Below, in pieces: positions 17,101 to 29,692 of a DNA stretch of 64,000 nt. The stretch covers positions 28,824,501 to 28,888,500 of the forward strand of contig JBANSL010000001.1 of NCBI GenBank assembly GCA_037127255.1, in the 5' to 3' direction. Positions within the stretch are counted from its first letter, which is position 1, and every line of letters begins with the position of its first letter. The DNA is from Persicaria tinctoria. Taxonomy: Eukaryota; Streptophyta; Magnoliopsida; Caryophyllales; Polygonaceae. The position numbers and the translations under genes were made by a program. A model generated the notes under the pieces. That model ran no database searches and had not been told where the DNA came from. It saw only the letters and a program-made list of their open reading frames with translations.

Positions 17101-19302
17101 ATATAAGAGTAGCGTATTAACTATCACACCTGGCAACAATGATCGCATAATAGGATGATAATGGCATGTAATCATACAACGGAACACATTTATAAAGCGT
17201 AGATCCTACACAATGCTAGCGATACATGATAAGGCATGGGCATAGTCAAGAGTCATTTTAAAGAGTTCAACATAATGTTCATGAAGGATGAGGCATCATT
17301 ACATAGAGTAACCAAGATGACATCACCAGTGATAGATTATAAGCATGTTGGGAACAACTGTCATAGTGCACATAAAACGGTATAACAACAATCACATCAT
17401 AGGACAAGCATGTTCACGTAATAGAATAAGTATGTCAAGTCACCATTTAGCCAGTCTTATTGGGGAGCATAAAGCCCTACATGGTACTTACTAGCACATA
17501 TCAAAACATTACTACAACCAAGGTAATTCGAATAGATTCATTCTAACATTTAGGTGCATGCGTATGCAAAATCACAACATAGTGTGGTGTGTGATCATGC
17601 GAGGTGTCAAGTCATAGGTTCATGCAAGCATGAGAAAGTACCATGTAGTAATAGAGGAATACCACCGAGCGAGAACATGTATGCATGTTAGAATTAACCA
17701 TCACGGAAAGCAAGTCGATTATCAAAATTAACATTAATCTCATAAAGATGAGCAAAACATTCTAAGAGGATATGAAGAGGGAAGATTCACACTATTAGAG
17801 CCCTAACTCAAGAGAGAATCAACAATATTGTAGGTAAGGTATAAACTCGCACCAATCACAACCAAGGGTCTTACATGATACTAATGGCTCAATATACATA
17901 CGATACATACATGTCTTTAATTGATTACATGACCATATGCAAGAGCTCAATCAATCACATTCCAATGTTATGGGAGGAAATGCAGTGAGGTATAATACAA
18001 GTCTAAGTAACGGGCAATGTGACTAGATACGGGGACATGAGTTCAAATCAACACATATTGGGATAAAAGATGCATCTTTCAAGCCTCAATTATACCAACA
18101 TATTCTTCATTCAACGCAAGTAACACACAACAACATTTATTGAAGAATAACCAACAATAGTCTACCTCATGAATACAATTAGACGAGCATGCTATAAATT
18201 TGTCACAAAAGGTATGATAATCATCAAGGCCTTATCAGTTAGCATTCTAATGAGATTATTTACGCGCATTCATATAAAGAAGAGTTAATCACACTATCAT
18301 GCACGAAATTCAGGGGAAAGCAACAACCATATAGATTCATATCATGTGTCTCATGCTTCCAATCCATCATCAACAAAGTTAGTACGATAGGTCAAGTAGA
18401 CATGCTATGACAACATATAATCATGACAGAGAGTAAGGCATAATACGAGATCTAAGCAGGGTGACTAATCATATATGCAACAACATGAGCAGCTTTTACT
18501 AACGGTCATTCGCAAGGTACATGCCAAAAATTTCAAAATTATGTCATGCAATTCAAAGAGAGCCACTATTACAACCGGACAGAGATCCCTAAGGACAATC
18601 ATTGACTTTTCCCCAACTGACTCATCACCCCTCTTTCCCGTGGGACTTTGATACGACTCTTTGTGGTAAGAAAACACTGCTGATCAATAAGGATGAAGAA
18701 AGAGAGCGCCATGACACCTTACTTCTGACTCACAAGGCCATCAAGAACCACCTTCCAATACGCACTCAGACAACCTTCATATCCATATATGATTCTCGAC
18801 AAAAAGTGGTTACCAACCCAATTCCCTGTGAAAGACACTGACATTCAGGGAAAGGCTAGATAGAGCCGTCAAGGGCTTGATCACAAAGAAACAAGGGTAC
18901 TCCCACTATCCCGTTTGCACATATCAGTCAATACACATTTAATTGTTAGCCATACAAATCAGAGCTTAGCGTATCAAGCACTCAGCATAGAATCCGTTAA
19001 TAACACTCATAATGATCTCCTTGGAGTTTCCCAACCCATCGGTAAAGAACAAGCTGTTATTTTGCCTACCGTTCCCCATTACACCCAATAGGGGTGGTCT
19101 AGCGCCTTTACTACCCACTCGTATTCCCGTTGGGTCGGTTTTCCTCTTTTATTACAAGTCAAGTTCATTACTTAGTCCAGTTTCTGTTAGGCATCTTAAG
19201 TTCATTTTGCCTTTCTTAAAATCCTTTCAAATCCTTTGAAATTCATGGGCGGTTTTCCAAAACATACACTCGACCCTTGCGTACCCGAATTGCACAACCT
19301 CA

Positions 19303-19314
19303 GCTCTGATACCA
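19303..19314 (-). other. Primer binding site of B (initiator Met tRNA type)
   Basis: The plus strand reads GCTCTGATACCA, the complement of TGGTATCAGAGC, the usual plant LTR-element site for the initiator methionine tRNA. It lies four bases from the 5' LTR start at 19319. This fixes B, and by homology A and the solo LTR, on the minus strand. Confidence 0.92.
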
Positions 19315-19318
19315 TCTT

Positions 19319-20624
19319 TGTAACGGCCCGGAATTATGATTTCCGGGTTACGTTTCAAGGGATGATACCCCTTGTTCGGATCTTGCAATACAGGTACGGG
19401 TCGAGGTTTCAAACTCATTTTAAGATTAGTAGAAAGGGATTTCAAACCCTAAAAGCCACGAAGGGTCGTTGGGTACCCTTAACCTATCTTAATACTATGT
19501 CTCGAAATTCAATTCAAATGAAAGTAAAGCGGAAGCAATGTTAAGATACAAAGTGTCACGGCAGAGCCGGGTCAAAACCAAAACATAAGCGAATTATTAC
19601 CATTTACACAAAGTTAGAGAATTAGCCAGGTTCTTCGATTCGCCAAAGGGGAACCCCGTCATATAGACATCGAGCACTCAAAATCTGCAGAAAATACCTT
19701 TAAAAGAAGAACGGGGAAAGGAGTCAGATCGAGCCACTCATGCGGGACCGGCAGTCCTCGCTGAGGCCACATAGTATGTGCTATACCTAATAAAGATGCT
19801 CTAATTCAGTACGAAAGTCAAACACACTAGCATGCTCCTAGTTCATATTAATGTGCAGAAATACTGTAATTGGCCCAAGACAATGCCAAGTGGCATATCC
19901 CTCTCCTACCTCCACCCCCTTCCGATAGGGCGGAGACTGGCAAAGACTCTAGGACTATCACAGATAACGGTCGTTCTGTTTCAAACGCATAAAGTAACCA
20001 GATGCTCATTCAATTAGTGCAACCTAAACAGGATACTACATGGAATGCTTTTATGCATATGCAACACCTAACATAAATTGCAACATCAGGCATGAATGTC
20101 CTACCTGAGTAAGCCCCCTAGGGAACTTACCTGAAATGCCGAACAACAAAAGATAACGCAAGCGGAGTCCAACAAGCAATAATCACCTAATAAATATACA
20201 TATATGCATAAGTCTATCTAAATCACACAAGGCGCCACTAACTATCACACATAACTTTACATATCTCATTCCCGATCATTCCGTCTTATCTCATCATATA
20301 TCATTCCATATCTTATTAAAATCCACAGAATTCTCAAGCAGGATTCAACAATAAATTCACCGAGTTGAAACAAGTAAATCATTTTCTCAAAGTTTTCCAA
20401 ACTCTTAAATCTCAAGTTAAGTCAATTCATATTTAAAACAACTTCTCAAATCATACTTGTCCAAATGAAGAGGAAGTATCAAATTTTCTAAGTCAACCCA
20501 AAATCTTGTTTTTATCAAACTATTCCGGCATTTTGGTTTTCAATCAATAAACTATTTTACAATTTCCAATATCGCATAAAATACTTATATAATTCTTCGG
20601 AAATTATATTTATCACAAAACCCA

Positions 20625-20718
<94 letters not shown>

Positions 20719-21500
20719 CTAATTTAAATAGCAATTGTATAATAACGACATAACAAGATAATATATATGTGACATCTAACAAGATAACATAGAAATAACA
20801 ACAATTTGCAAAACACAAACCCAACAAGCCCAAAACCGAAATGGAGGAAACAGGGAAGAGACCCGAGCCCAGAACTAGCCCAACCCGGAAAGAATAGGCC
20901 CAAAGCCTGCCCAGTTCAAGACAAATCCCCAAACCCGAATAAAATAGGCTCAACCCAACTCTCAGGTTTGTGTTTTAAGTGAACCGGCCCCTTGCCTAAT
21001 TTACCCTGAACCGGACAGAAAATAAGAAAAAAAGGAAGAAAGAAAACCGGGTTCAGGGTCTCCTTCATCCTCTGCACATCTGGGCTCGGAAACGGAAGAA
21101 GGGGGAAGAGAAAATGAAGGGCTCTCAGGCGGCTCTCACCAATTGCTCACGCAAGACCTCCCCGACATCAAGCACATGAAGGTTCATCAAAACGAAATAG
21201 GAAGGAGGGAGGAGAAGAGGCTTACCGAACTCAAAGGGCTTCGCCGGGAAATCATTGTCGGAGTCGGATCTGGCTCACCGGAGAATCGAGGAGGCGGATC
21301 GGTCCTGGATTGAAGGTGAGTATGAGAAAGGTGAAGCTTTTCATTGTTTCCCACCGAAAGAAAGAATGACCTTACTAGGGAGGATTCGGTGTCTCGGACC
21401 AACAGGGGAAAACAGACGCGGGCTCGGCGGATCCCCTGGCGGTTTCCGGGGTTCGTCGACATCGAGGAAGATGATGGAGATGCTGCTGCTTCTGCTCGCC
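19319..21500 (-). mobile_element. 5' LTR of element B, truncated
   Basis: Begins TGTAACGG next to the primer binding site and follows the partner LTR up to GCTCGCC at 21500. That point corresponds to about 13350 in the partner. The last roughly 770 bases of the LTR are missing. Compared with the partner it also lacks a stretch near 19940, where the text jumps across about 155 bases present at 11600-11750. After 21500 the sequence is unrelated. Confidence 0.85.
20626..20718. repeat. (AAT)n microsatellite in truncated LTR of B
   Basis: An uninterrupted AAT tract of about 93 bp, at the place equivalent to 12441-12564. Confidence 0.95.
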
Positions 21501-22595
21501 AACAACAATATAAAAAACAACAGCAATTGGAAAAGGTTATAGCTACCAATACATTCAACATTTTATTACATATGATAGTGATACTAGTGCTTTATGCTTT
21601 ATCAAACTTGATGGCTTTGGACTTTACTGATGTGTAGAATTGCCAACTATCAAATGCTTTCAACTTGTTGGTATTGCTTTTATTTACTTCCTATTTTCGT
21701 TTCATTTTGTATAATAGGTGGAATTGGAAAATAACAAGTGGCTCTAATGCACCAGCAGTTAGGTGAAATTGCAAAATATAATAGGTGGAATTGCAAAATA
21801 TCAAATGCTTTCAACCTGTTGGCTATGACTCTGGATATCTTTAAAAACCAACAGTAAAGAGTGATTGTCACAAGCTAGTTAGCAACCAATGACGCTAATG
21901 CACCACATCCAATTCCAATTGCACACAGAAACAAGAAGCAAAGATTCAAATCGAAAATCATAACCCCAAATTCCCCAATTCCAATTGCACACAAAACAGA
22001 ATTCGAGCAGCAGTTTCAATTCTTCCCCAATTCCAATTGCACATGAAACATACCCTCGACTTCAATTGGAGGACGATTTGTGGAGGATTCGACATCCAAA
22101 TCCTCACCTGCCACACCCATAACCCCCCAAATCCCCAAAACCTAGATTATGGTTCATATACTTACTAGGCTTGGCAACGACGGTCGCCCTTCGAGCAGCA
22201 TCAACGTTCTTCTTCGGTTGCAGCAGCCCCGACGGTCGCCTTTGAGCAGTGCTGTTCTTCTTCGCGTTCTTGCTCTCTCGTCTGTTCTTTTCTTTCTCTC
22301 GTCTGTTCTTCTTCGCATTTTTTTTTAATCGCAAACTAACAGAGACAGCTAGGTCTGTTAGAATTAACCATAAAGGGCATGAGGAGAAAAACTTAAAAAC
22401 CACAGGGGCACCATGCGAAATATGCAAAAGAGTTGTATACATCGCAAAAATTGCATAACCCAGGGGTACCTCGCGAAATTTCCGTTATTTTTAACATCAC
22501 ACATTTAGAAAGCGACGTTAAAAAACTGTTTAACATGGCAGGTTCTTCTGACCGATCTTAAAGCACCGATGTTAAATAACAGAATTCTAGTAGTG
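21501..22595. mobile_element. CACTA-like DNA transposon terminal fragment
   Basis: The right end reads ..AGAATTCTAGTAGTG (22581-22595), the inverted form of a CACTACTAG terminus. Just inside lie GCACCGATGTTAAAT and ACGTTAAAAAACTG motifs, typical of the sub-terminal repeats of plant CACTA elements. No matching CACTA end occurs at the left; the fragment starts abruptly where the LTR of B stops. Inside are three copies of CAATTCCAATTGCACA (21911, 21979 and 22029 regions) and two copies of an ATAATAGGTGGAATTG block. No transposase motif was recognised. The left limit is a guess. Confidence 0.55.
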
Positions 22596-23600
22596 ATTTG
22601 ACCGTGATGATGAACATGGTGGTAGAATTACACTCTTTCATTGCTTCATTGTCCGAGAAATCCTAAACCCCAGCCCTAAATCATTAAATAATATTAATTC
22701 TAAGCCCTAACCAAGTTAAATTCAACCTAAAAGCTTCCACTATTTCAATTCTTTATGAAATCGTTACGAAATCCCACCAAACACCTCTTGCGCCCCCACC
22801 AGCATTGCCACACCACAGAGTCACCACCATTAGTTGCACTAACTAGCGCCACCCTGCAACACTGCACCGTCGACGCCGCCTTAAAGTCTTACCTCTTAAA
22901 CGCACCCGCAAATCCACCCAACCCCACCACTGAACCACCTTCGCACCCCACCCCCCGCACATTCTTCCTCCATGGCCGTCGCTGCTGCCACACACAGCAT
23001 AAAAACAACCCTAGGCGTCGGGCGAGGTCTGAGGAAAAAATAGAAAAATGAAAAAAAAAGTTAAATTCTTAGCAAGCATGTTAAAATAATATTAAAACTA
23101 AGGGCTAAATAAGACTTTTCATAAATTTTAACAGACATTTAATGGAAAATTGCAAGGGAGTGGTGATTTGTTAACGAAGTATGTTTAATGGGTGGTTTTT
23201 TGTAATATTGGTTTTAAGGGGTGGTTTTGTGCAAAAGAGCATATTTAAAGGGTGGGTTTATGCTGTTTACCGAAAAATTTATATTTAAAAAGAGTGAGGC
23301 TAGAGGCAAGATGCCGGAATGACTATTGACAAGATAATTTCACCTAAATTACCACAGGTCTTTTCATTTTTTCCAAACACATTGCAAAAAGGCCCAAAAC
23401 TCTCTTTTCCCGAATCGAAACCTAAATCTGCCAAACGAAATGTTTTGATCGAAAACAGCCTAAAATCGATGAAATTAATCAAAATATCAATTGATCGACA
23501 CCCGAATTGGTATATCGCTCGCTTTACATGATTATCGAATGACGATTTTTTGTTTTCGTTCGAAAAAACCGTCGAAGGAAGGAGCTCGAGAGTTAGGAAC
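22596..23600. other. Unassigned intergenic or repeat sequence
   Basis: About 1 kb without a recognised gene. It includes a C-rich stretch (22780-23030) that gives a 98-codon low-complexity frame, probably not coding. Next comes a T/G-rich stretch with repeated GGTGGTTTT-like words (23160-23260). It may be more transposon debris or the flank into which T1 inserted. I could not find the left border of the T1 LTR. Confidence 0.35.
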
Positions 23601-24283
23601 GAGGTACATTAAAGAGCTCGGCAGATGAGAAGGGAAATAAAACTTCATAAGAACATCCACGGTAAAAAAATGGATCACCCGCCTTTAGGATCATCTCACC
23701 CGCGGACAAGAGAAGAGGGTACGTGCCCGACATGCCCACATCCCACGAGTAAGACACGTGTCGATCAAGATACAACACGTGGCGGAAGCACGGGGACTTC
23801 TCGTCAGCTATAAAAGGGAAAAACATAACAGAGAAAAGGGGACTTTTGGCAAGAGAGAGAAGAGAGCGGACAAGAATAGATACTTCTTCCGGGATAAGAT
23901 CCAGAGATAGAGTGACGGAAAAAGATGATTGATAGTTCTTAACTAGGTAGAAATGCCACTCCGCGGATGAGATTGTCCCACATCCATGCGTAATCTAAAG
24001 GGTCCGTATCATAAGTCAAGATTCTGAGGTGAGGATCGAGCAAGTCGTGGCCATCTTCGCGCGTCGAGCAAGGAGTGACAAGTAAACGATCGATCCACAT
24101 TCCGTTGACGAAGCCTCGGCATAGAGATAGTCTTGTTAAGACTTTTAACATCCTACGACATAGGTTGGGCCGCACCGAATTATTCGGTTCGGGTCAGGTA
24201 AGTCCGTCGGGAGTGTACCGGGTCTCACGAGGCCCTCCTTCGTGTCCCACCAAAAGTGGAAACTTGAAAATCGACCTTGGTCA
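23600..24283 (+). mobile_element. 5' LTR of Tat-lineage element T1 (left limit uncertain)
   Basis: The region upstream of the T1 primer-binding-like site and gag. It contains a clear TATA box and ends ..CCTTGGTCA immediately before a sequence resembling the Tat-group primer site. The start is arbitrary because no second T1 LTR was found for comparison. Short frames here are not genes. Confidence 0.5.
23809..23816 (+). promoter_or_regulatory. TATA box in T1 LTR
   Basis: TATAAAAG in the context CAGCTATAAAAGGG. It is followed by a purine-rich leader and lies about 470 bases before the LTR end, as expected for the U3/R boundary of a plant LTR. Confidence 0.6.
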
Positions 24284-24284
24284 C

Positions 24285-24302
24285 TGAGGTCGTCTGTGGG
24301 AA
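24285..24302 (+). other. Primer binding site region of T1 (diverged)
   Basis: TGAGGTCGTCTGTGGGAA resembles the TGGCGCCGTCTGTGGGAA sequence found after the 5' LTR in Tat/Ogre-type elements, with changes in the first bases. Those changes would weaken tRNA pairing and fit a dead element. Confidence 0.5.
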
Positions 24303-24457
24303 CCCCCTCGCGCTAAGGGGTTCCTTTGCAAATTACAATCTGAGAAACAGAATAGAGTCTCACCTCCTGGAGGAGATAAGAAGTCCGCATATGTAGAAGA
24401 AAAAGACTTTTTTAGAGGAAATATAAACCAATGAATCAGTGACTTATCGAAACCAAC

Positions 24458-25734
24458 GTGCAGATAGGAAACATGAGTGCTAATCAAGACGACACAACCC
24501 AAGAAATGAGCCAGGACGTCCACCATGATCAGGAAGCCTCAAGTATGTACGTTCCACAGTCCTCTCAACCCGATCTACAGGGTGAAGCAGGGGAGCAACC
24601 CGTGTTACCCCCCTCTATCATTATTATGATCAACATGGAGGCGGGCGGGCGGGGGGGGGGGGGAATACATACCTCAGAATTTTTGGCACTATGAGATCCA
24701 TCACGAACAACCTAATCTTTAGCAACAAGAGAAGGCGCATTATTACTATTACGATTATGGAGGACCATATCCACGTCAACAAGGAACGACTTATCAAGGC
24801 GGACAGCATGAAACTTACGATAGGCGATACACCACGTTTAATAACCCTGGCAATGTTTTCGACAATATGAATTATGGTTTTTAAGGCCAAGGCTATGCAA
24901 TGCCACACCAATCATGGCAGAATGACGAGTGGCAGCACGCGAACAAACATCGATGCAGAGAGCGATCCACGAACGTTTCGACCTCCACCAAATCAGATTC
25001 AGTAAACATGAAAACGGAAGGTCCGACAATCCTGCCTTCTGTTTTCACCAGAGAAGTCTGTTCCGTGGCTGTACAAAAGAGATGGAGGGATGTGGGCTTA
25101 ATGAAGTATGATGGAATGACCGATCCCGAAGATCATCTGTGTCACTTTACAACCGCAATGGGGATAAATGAATACAATGATGCCATGATGTGCCGAACTT
25201 TCCCCTCAACACTTACGAACATAGCCCTCACATGGATTACCAACATGCCTAAGAACTCTGTGGCCAGTTTCGCCCAGTTAACCCACATCTTCAAATCTCA
25301 TTTTGGAAGCGCACGGTCGCGAAAGAAGACAATGCTTGATTTGAACTCAATCAAGCAATGAGCTGGAGAGACTCTAGGGCATTTCTTTACACTATTCACC
25401 AGTGTGGCACTGCAAATCCCTAATTTCAATCATGAGTCAGCAACTATCATTCTCATGGGAAATCTAGCAGAAGGAGGTTTCAAAACTTATTTGTTTCGTA
25501 AGAAGCCTTCCAGCTATGATGACTTAAGAGTTCACGTATCAAGGCAAATTAAAGCGGAGGAAGAAATTACGTCCAGTTCAAGGGAAAACACGGGCAATCA
25601 AGGTTTCTTTGAAAAACTCGCCGGAAAATTCAAAAAAGAAAAAGTTAAACCTCTCAGGCATCAGTCAGCTGAAGAAGCTTTTCGTTCTCACTACAATGAT
25701 GTGCATATGAATTCTGAAAGAGGTCAAGGATCCC
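24458..25734 (+). pseudogene. gag: T1 gag, first part (interrupted by complex C)
   Basis: Capsid-type gag of a Tat-lineage Ty3/gypsy element. An ATG at 24458 opens an acidic, glutamine-rich N-terminus. The frame is lost around a run of 13 G (24651-24663). The conserved gag core then runs in another frame from 24900. It includes YDGMTDPEDHLCHF, ALTWITNMP and SFAQLTHIFKSHF, the usual plant gag pattern. A TGA at 25359-25361 interrupts this frame, which then continues with GETLGHFF and a basic C-terminal part (EKLAGKFKKEKVK). The frame is cut at 25734 by the 29-kb insertion and resumes at 54982. This copy cannot make gag. Confidence 0.85.
25730..25734. repeat. Target site duplication of complex C, left copy
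   Basis: ATCCC precedes the TGTTGAAC terminus and recurs at 54977-54981, directly after the final ..CCCAAACA terminus. Confidence 0.88.
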
Positions 25735-28700
25735 TGTTGAACAAAAATGCGCGAGTAATTGTAAAACATATTTTATTTAATTTTTTAGAATATGAGTTCG
25801 ACCCCTTTTGGTTACCATCTTTATTCGAAGTTGCATTGACACCAAGACTTAAGTGGTTTTGGTGATTTAGGCTGCACCCAAATTTTACTGGGTTGCCTAC
25901 GTATCTCTTGAAAGAGTATTTGGAATTTGTGTTTGGTTTGGTTTGGATTTGGTTTTTTTTTTTGATAAATTTGGATTTGGCTTTTGTTTTCTTGTATGCA
26001 TCAGAGGATGATGTTCAAACCTACATTCTAGGAATAGTAGATTGAACAACACTCCACCCGAGTAACCTGAGCCCACCTTCTCAGAACGGTAACTCAAGTA
26101 ACCCACCTATCATTTGCATAGAAAACGGTTTGACTTTGAGGTGGAGTTGGATTTGGAATTTGACATGTTTTGACTTGAGCTTTGACTTAGAGGTCAATTT
26201 GAGGATCTGTGAAATTTGATTTTTTTATTTGTTTTTGGATGTGGCTAAACTCGACGAGCGAAAGCTTTGTATCGAGTTAGAGTAGACACTTTGGCTTTGA
26301 TGGAAATTTGATATTTGTGACGACTAGGGTCGACAAAGGAATTTGAGGAGATTTGTTGAAATGTTTGGGTGTGACTGGACTCAGTGAGAATTTGGTTTAC
26401 AATGAGTTTCCTACGTATCCACTTATCTGGTGGAATCCAATCATCGTAGTTCGGGACAAGACTTGATTTTGTATTTGGGTTTTATCCTGAGATCCTTTGA
26501 GAGTGGTGATTGAACTTGACGGGCTTAGACTTGACACCGAGTGTCCTACTTATCTCTTAGAAGAAAAATGAATCGCTCGTAGTTCTAAACGAACCAATTT
26601 ATTTTGAATTTGACGATTGAACCTGACAAGCTTTAGCTTTATTTCGGGAATCAAATCTTATGTAGTCCTTTTGAGAACAAATTTAATTTGATTTGAGATG
26701 GGCGACTGAATCCAATGTATATTTGAATTTTGACATCGGATTCCCTACGTTACTCATAAAAGAGTATCAAGTCTTGACGTAGTTCTTTTTTAGAACTAAT
26801 TTGATTTATTTTTTTGTCTTCCCATTGAACCAGACGATCTTTAGCTATATGTCCGGTGGCCTACATATCCGATAACTCGGAATCAAATCATGTGTAGTTC
26901 TTTCTAGAACCAATTATTTAATTTGGTTGAACTTTGACCTCGTATTCATTTAAAAGTTAATTTAGAGGTTAACGACTGTACCCGATATATTTTTAGTATT
27001 TAATATCGGGTTACCTACGTAGCCGATATGAGGCGTAAAGTCTTTACATAGTTCTCTTTTAAGAACCGTTTGAATTTGAAGAAATTTGATTTAGGGTTAT
27101 GACTCCGTTTTCTTTTTCCGCGTTTAGAAGTCAATTTGATTTTGACCCACTGGGATAAATTGACAATGAAATTTTACGGGTTTAACTTTATGATTTTGTT
27201 AAACCCAATTTCTAATTTTGTGCCAATCATAATTTTTGTGTTTTAATGGGTAGGTTTTGTGATTAAACACGACTTCCTCCCAAGCATTTACGTATGCTGA
27301 CTATAAGGTGTTCTTTGCAAAGAACAAATGCCATCTATTTTATTTGTCACAAGCCATCGAGCTTTAGGCTCAATTTATTTTGTTTTCGTTAAGCCCCTTT
27401 TTTAGCATGTCTAGCCCACGTTTTTTTTTATGGCCCCATCTGATTCATTTTTTTCCTCTTTGCTTTCATATGAGACACGTTTTTTTTATTGGTATCTTTA
27501 TCGTCTCCTTCCAAGCAGTCCAGGGAAGAAACACAACCGCAACATCAAGCGTTCAGAGGGCGGAAACGAGCGGAGCGAAGGCTGCGCGAGGGTGGAGAGG
27601 GAAGTCGTCGTACGAGCTGTGCGAATCCCGCTTTGCCGCTATGAATCGAAGCACCCTGATACGTCTTCAAGCTTGTTTGTTTGTTTTTTTAATGCGAATT
27701 TCAACCCAAATTTCATGTTGAATCCGATTTTGGGATGATTCTTGGCTTAGATTTCGGATCCTCATGAGAATCCCCTTTCAATTCAGTGTTTGATTTTAAC
27801 ACTCGACTAATTTTTCCCCAAATTGTGAGTTTAGGGTTTTGTCTTTTCGGTTTGGGTAATTGCGAGAGAAGGCGAAGCATCAACGCGAGGACTGTGGTCG
27901 GGAGACGTTGAGCGTGACATGCGATCCAGGACTGCACTCTAAGCCCGATTGATTTCAACCAAGGTACCTAGATTAAGGTACGTTTATGCAAATTTTAAGT
28001 CCCACATCTTCTGTCTGGGTGTTTGAAGCATGTTTCGTTTATCCTAATTGTTTTTATTTTCTTGCTCTTGTGACTGCAATTTAGTAGCAATCAGAAGTTT
28101 GTCCAATTGGTGTTCGTTAGGACCCTTGTGTTAAATTTGGTATTGATCCCTTTGAATCTCATCAGCATTTTAATTAGACTTTTGCCCTCGTCTGTTTTGC
28201 TTGTAGCATCCTTATGTTGCCATGGTTCGATTAGCATAATCTCCCAGCAGTTCTTTGATTAAGTTTGTTGTGTTGTTTTTTTTTCCTTGAGACCTGCAGA
28301 CTTAGACTTAGCCTGGGAAAGAGGCTTTGGGTCTTCCCAGTTCAGGTCCTGCAGAAACCTTGACATTAGAGAAATTCTGATTTGAGTTCTTTGCTTTCAA
28401 TTTCATTTGTTTGGCTGCAATGAACTTTCCTCCTTTAGCTTGCTTGAACTTGCTTGCAATTTGTGTGCTTGCATTAGTCGGTTAGTTTAGGAAAAATCCA
28501 GCAGCGTTTCACCCTCTTTTAGGGCGATTTGCTGATTCCGAAACCCAGGTCGCAAGCGAAAGGCAGTGACTTTGCAAGGGCGGGGTTTCGTGAATCGATT
28601 TTTGTTTGATGAGTTTGCCTTGTGTGCAATTGAACTGACTCAATTTAGAGAATCTGCCCAGCTGCATTGAATTTATCTCATTTTGTTTCCTTGAGACTTG

Positions 28701-29008
28701 TTAGCCATTTGTGTGAACTTGTTGGCATGTTTAGAAGAATTGGGAAGCATTTTGCCCTCTTTTAGGGTTGTTTGCTGATCCCGAAACCCAGGCAGCAAGA
28801 GAAAGCCAATGACTTTGCAAGGGCGGGGTTTCGTGGATCGATTTCGGCAAACTTGCTCTTGTATACTCTCTATATTTTCTTCTAATCATTGTCACCAAAC
28901 TTGCTCTCGCATATAATATACGAACTATCACGTGAAGTATTTCAGGAAAATAATCCCACGAGTGTATAAGGTAACATTTTAATAAAGACGAATTTTTATA
29001 CCCAAAAA
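25735..29008 (-). mobile_element. Complex C LTR copy 1 (3' end of the element)
   Basis: 3274 bp. It starts TGTTGAAC and ends CCCAAAAA, where the other copies end CCCAAACA, so the terminal CA is mutated. Around 28845-28860 it lacks about 1.08 kb that is present in copy 3 (53749-54831) and has AAACTTGCTCTT in its place. Copy 2 has the same junction. No genes; frames here are incidental. Confidence 0.85.
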
Positions 29009-29692
29009 GATGCCCCTGAACTTTAATTTTGTGCGAATGTTGTCGGACAGATTCAAAGTTCGCCCTTAATCTGTTGACCTCATTTGATTAGGCTTTTGAG
29101 AACGAGCAAGTCATGACGTAGTTCTGGGCAGTAATATTTATTTTCCCGCCTGGATGGTACTTGATCATTTTGACATCGTTACATGTTTTCAGGTGTCCAT
29201 GACTTGTTTGAACTCGTGAATGAGAACTTTTGGCTGCTTATTCTGAAGTTCTTGCTCTTAGTCCTTTTTACTTGGACTTTTTGTTTCTAGGCTCATCAAC
29301 TTTTCCGAGCCTTTCGAATATTGGAGCTTCAGATCCTCCATTTGTTGAGGCCATATTAAGCCTCTGAAACACCGAAGTTTTAGATTCTTCATCTAATCAG
29401 GCCATGTGAAGCCTTTAAAACACTGAAGATTTAGATTCTTCATTTGTTGAGGCTAGCTCGAATCTTTTGAATGTTGAAGATTTCGGTGCTTCACATGTAG
29501 ATGCTAGATCAAGCTTTTTGAACACTGAAGATGTTGAAGTTCCACCTGACGCCCTCTCGAGCCTTTCAAATGCTGACACTCTAGACTCTATGGCGCTTGC
29601 GGCTAGAACACCCTCTTCGCATGAGATTTGAAAATTCTTGACACAAGCCTCGCCGATAAATGTTTAAAAAGCTTTACCCTTGAAAGAGGGTT

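Larger units (their letters stand above)
14123..19318 (-). mobile_element. Internal region of element B, non-coding
   Basis: About 5.2 kb between the two LTRs of B with no convincing coding sequence on either strand and no gag or pol motif recognised. It is homologous to the element A interior over most of its length. The plus strand is rich in A and C, so the element's own strand is G/T-rich. Together with LTRs of about 3 kb this fits a LARD. Alternatively it is a relic of an autonomous element decayed beyond recognition. The shared structure of A and B favours a stable non-coding family. Confidence 0.7.

Noticed and set aside
22755..23051. A 98-codon proline/histidine/threonine-rich frame as a host gene
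   Set aside because: Low complexity in a C-rich stretch, no domain, no splice or promoter support.
27380..27738. Two overlapping plus-strand frames of about 100 codons in LTR copy 1 of C
   Set aside because: Not preserved in LTR copies 2 and 3 and with no known domain; incidental.
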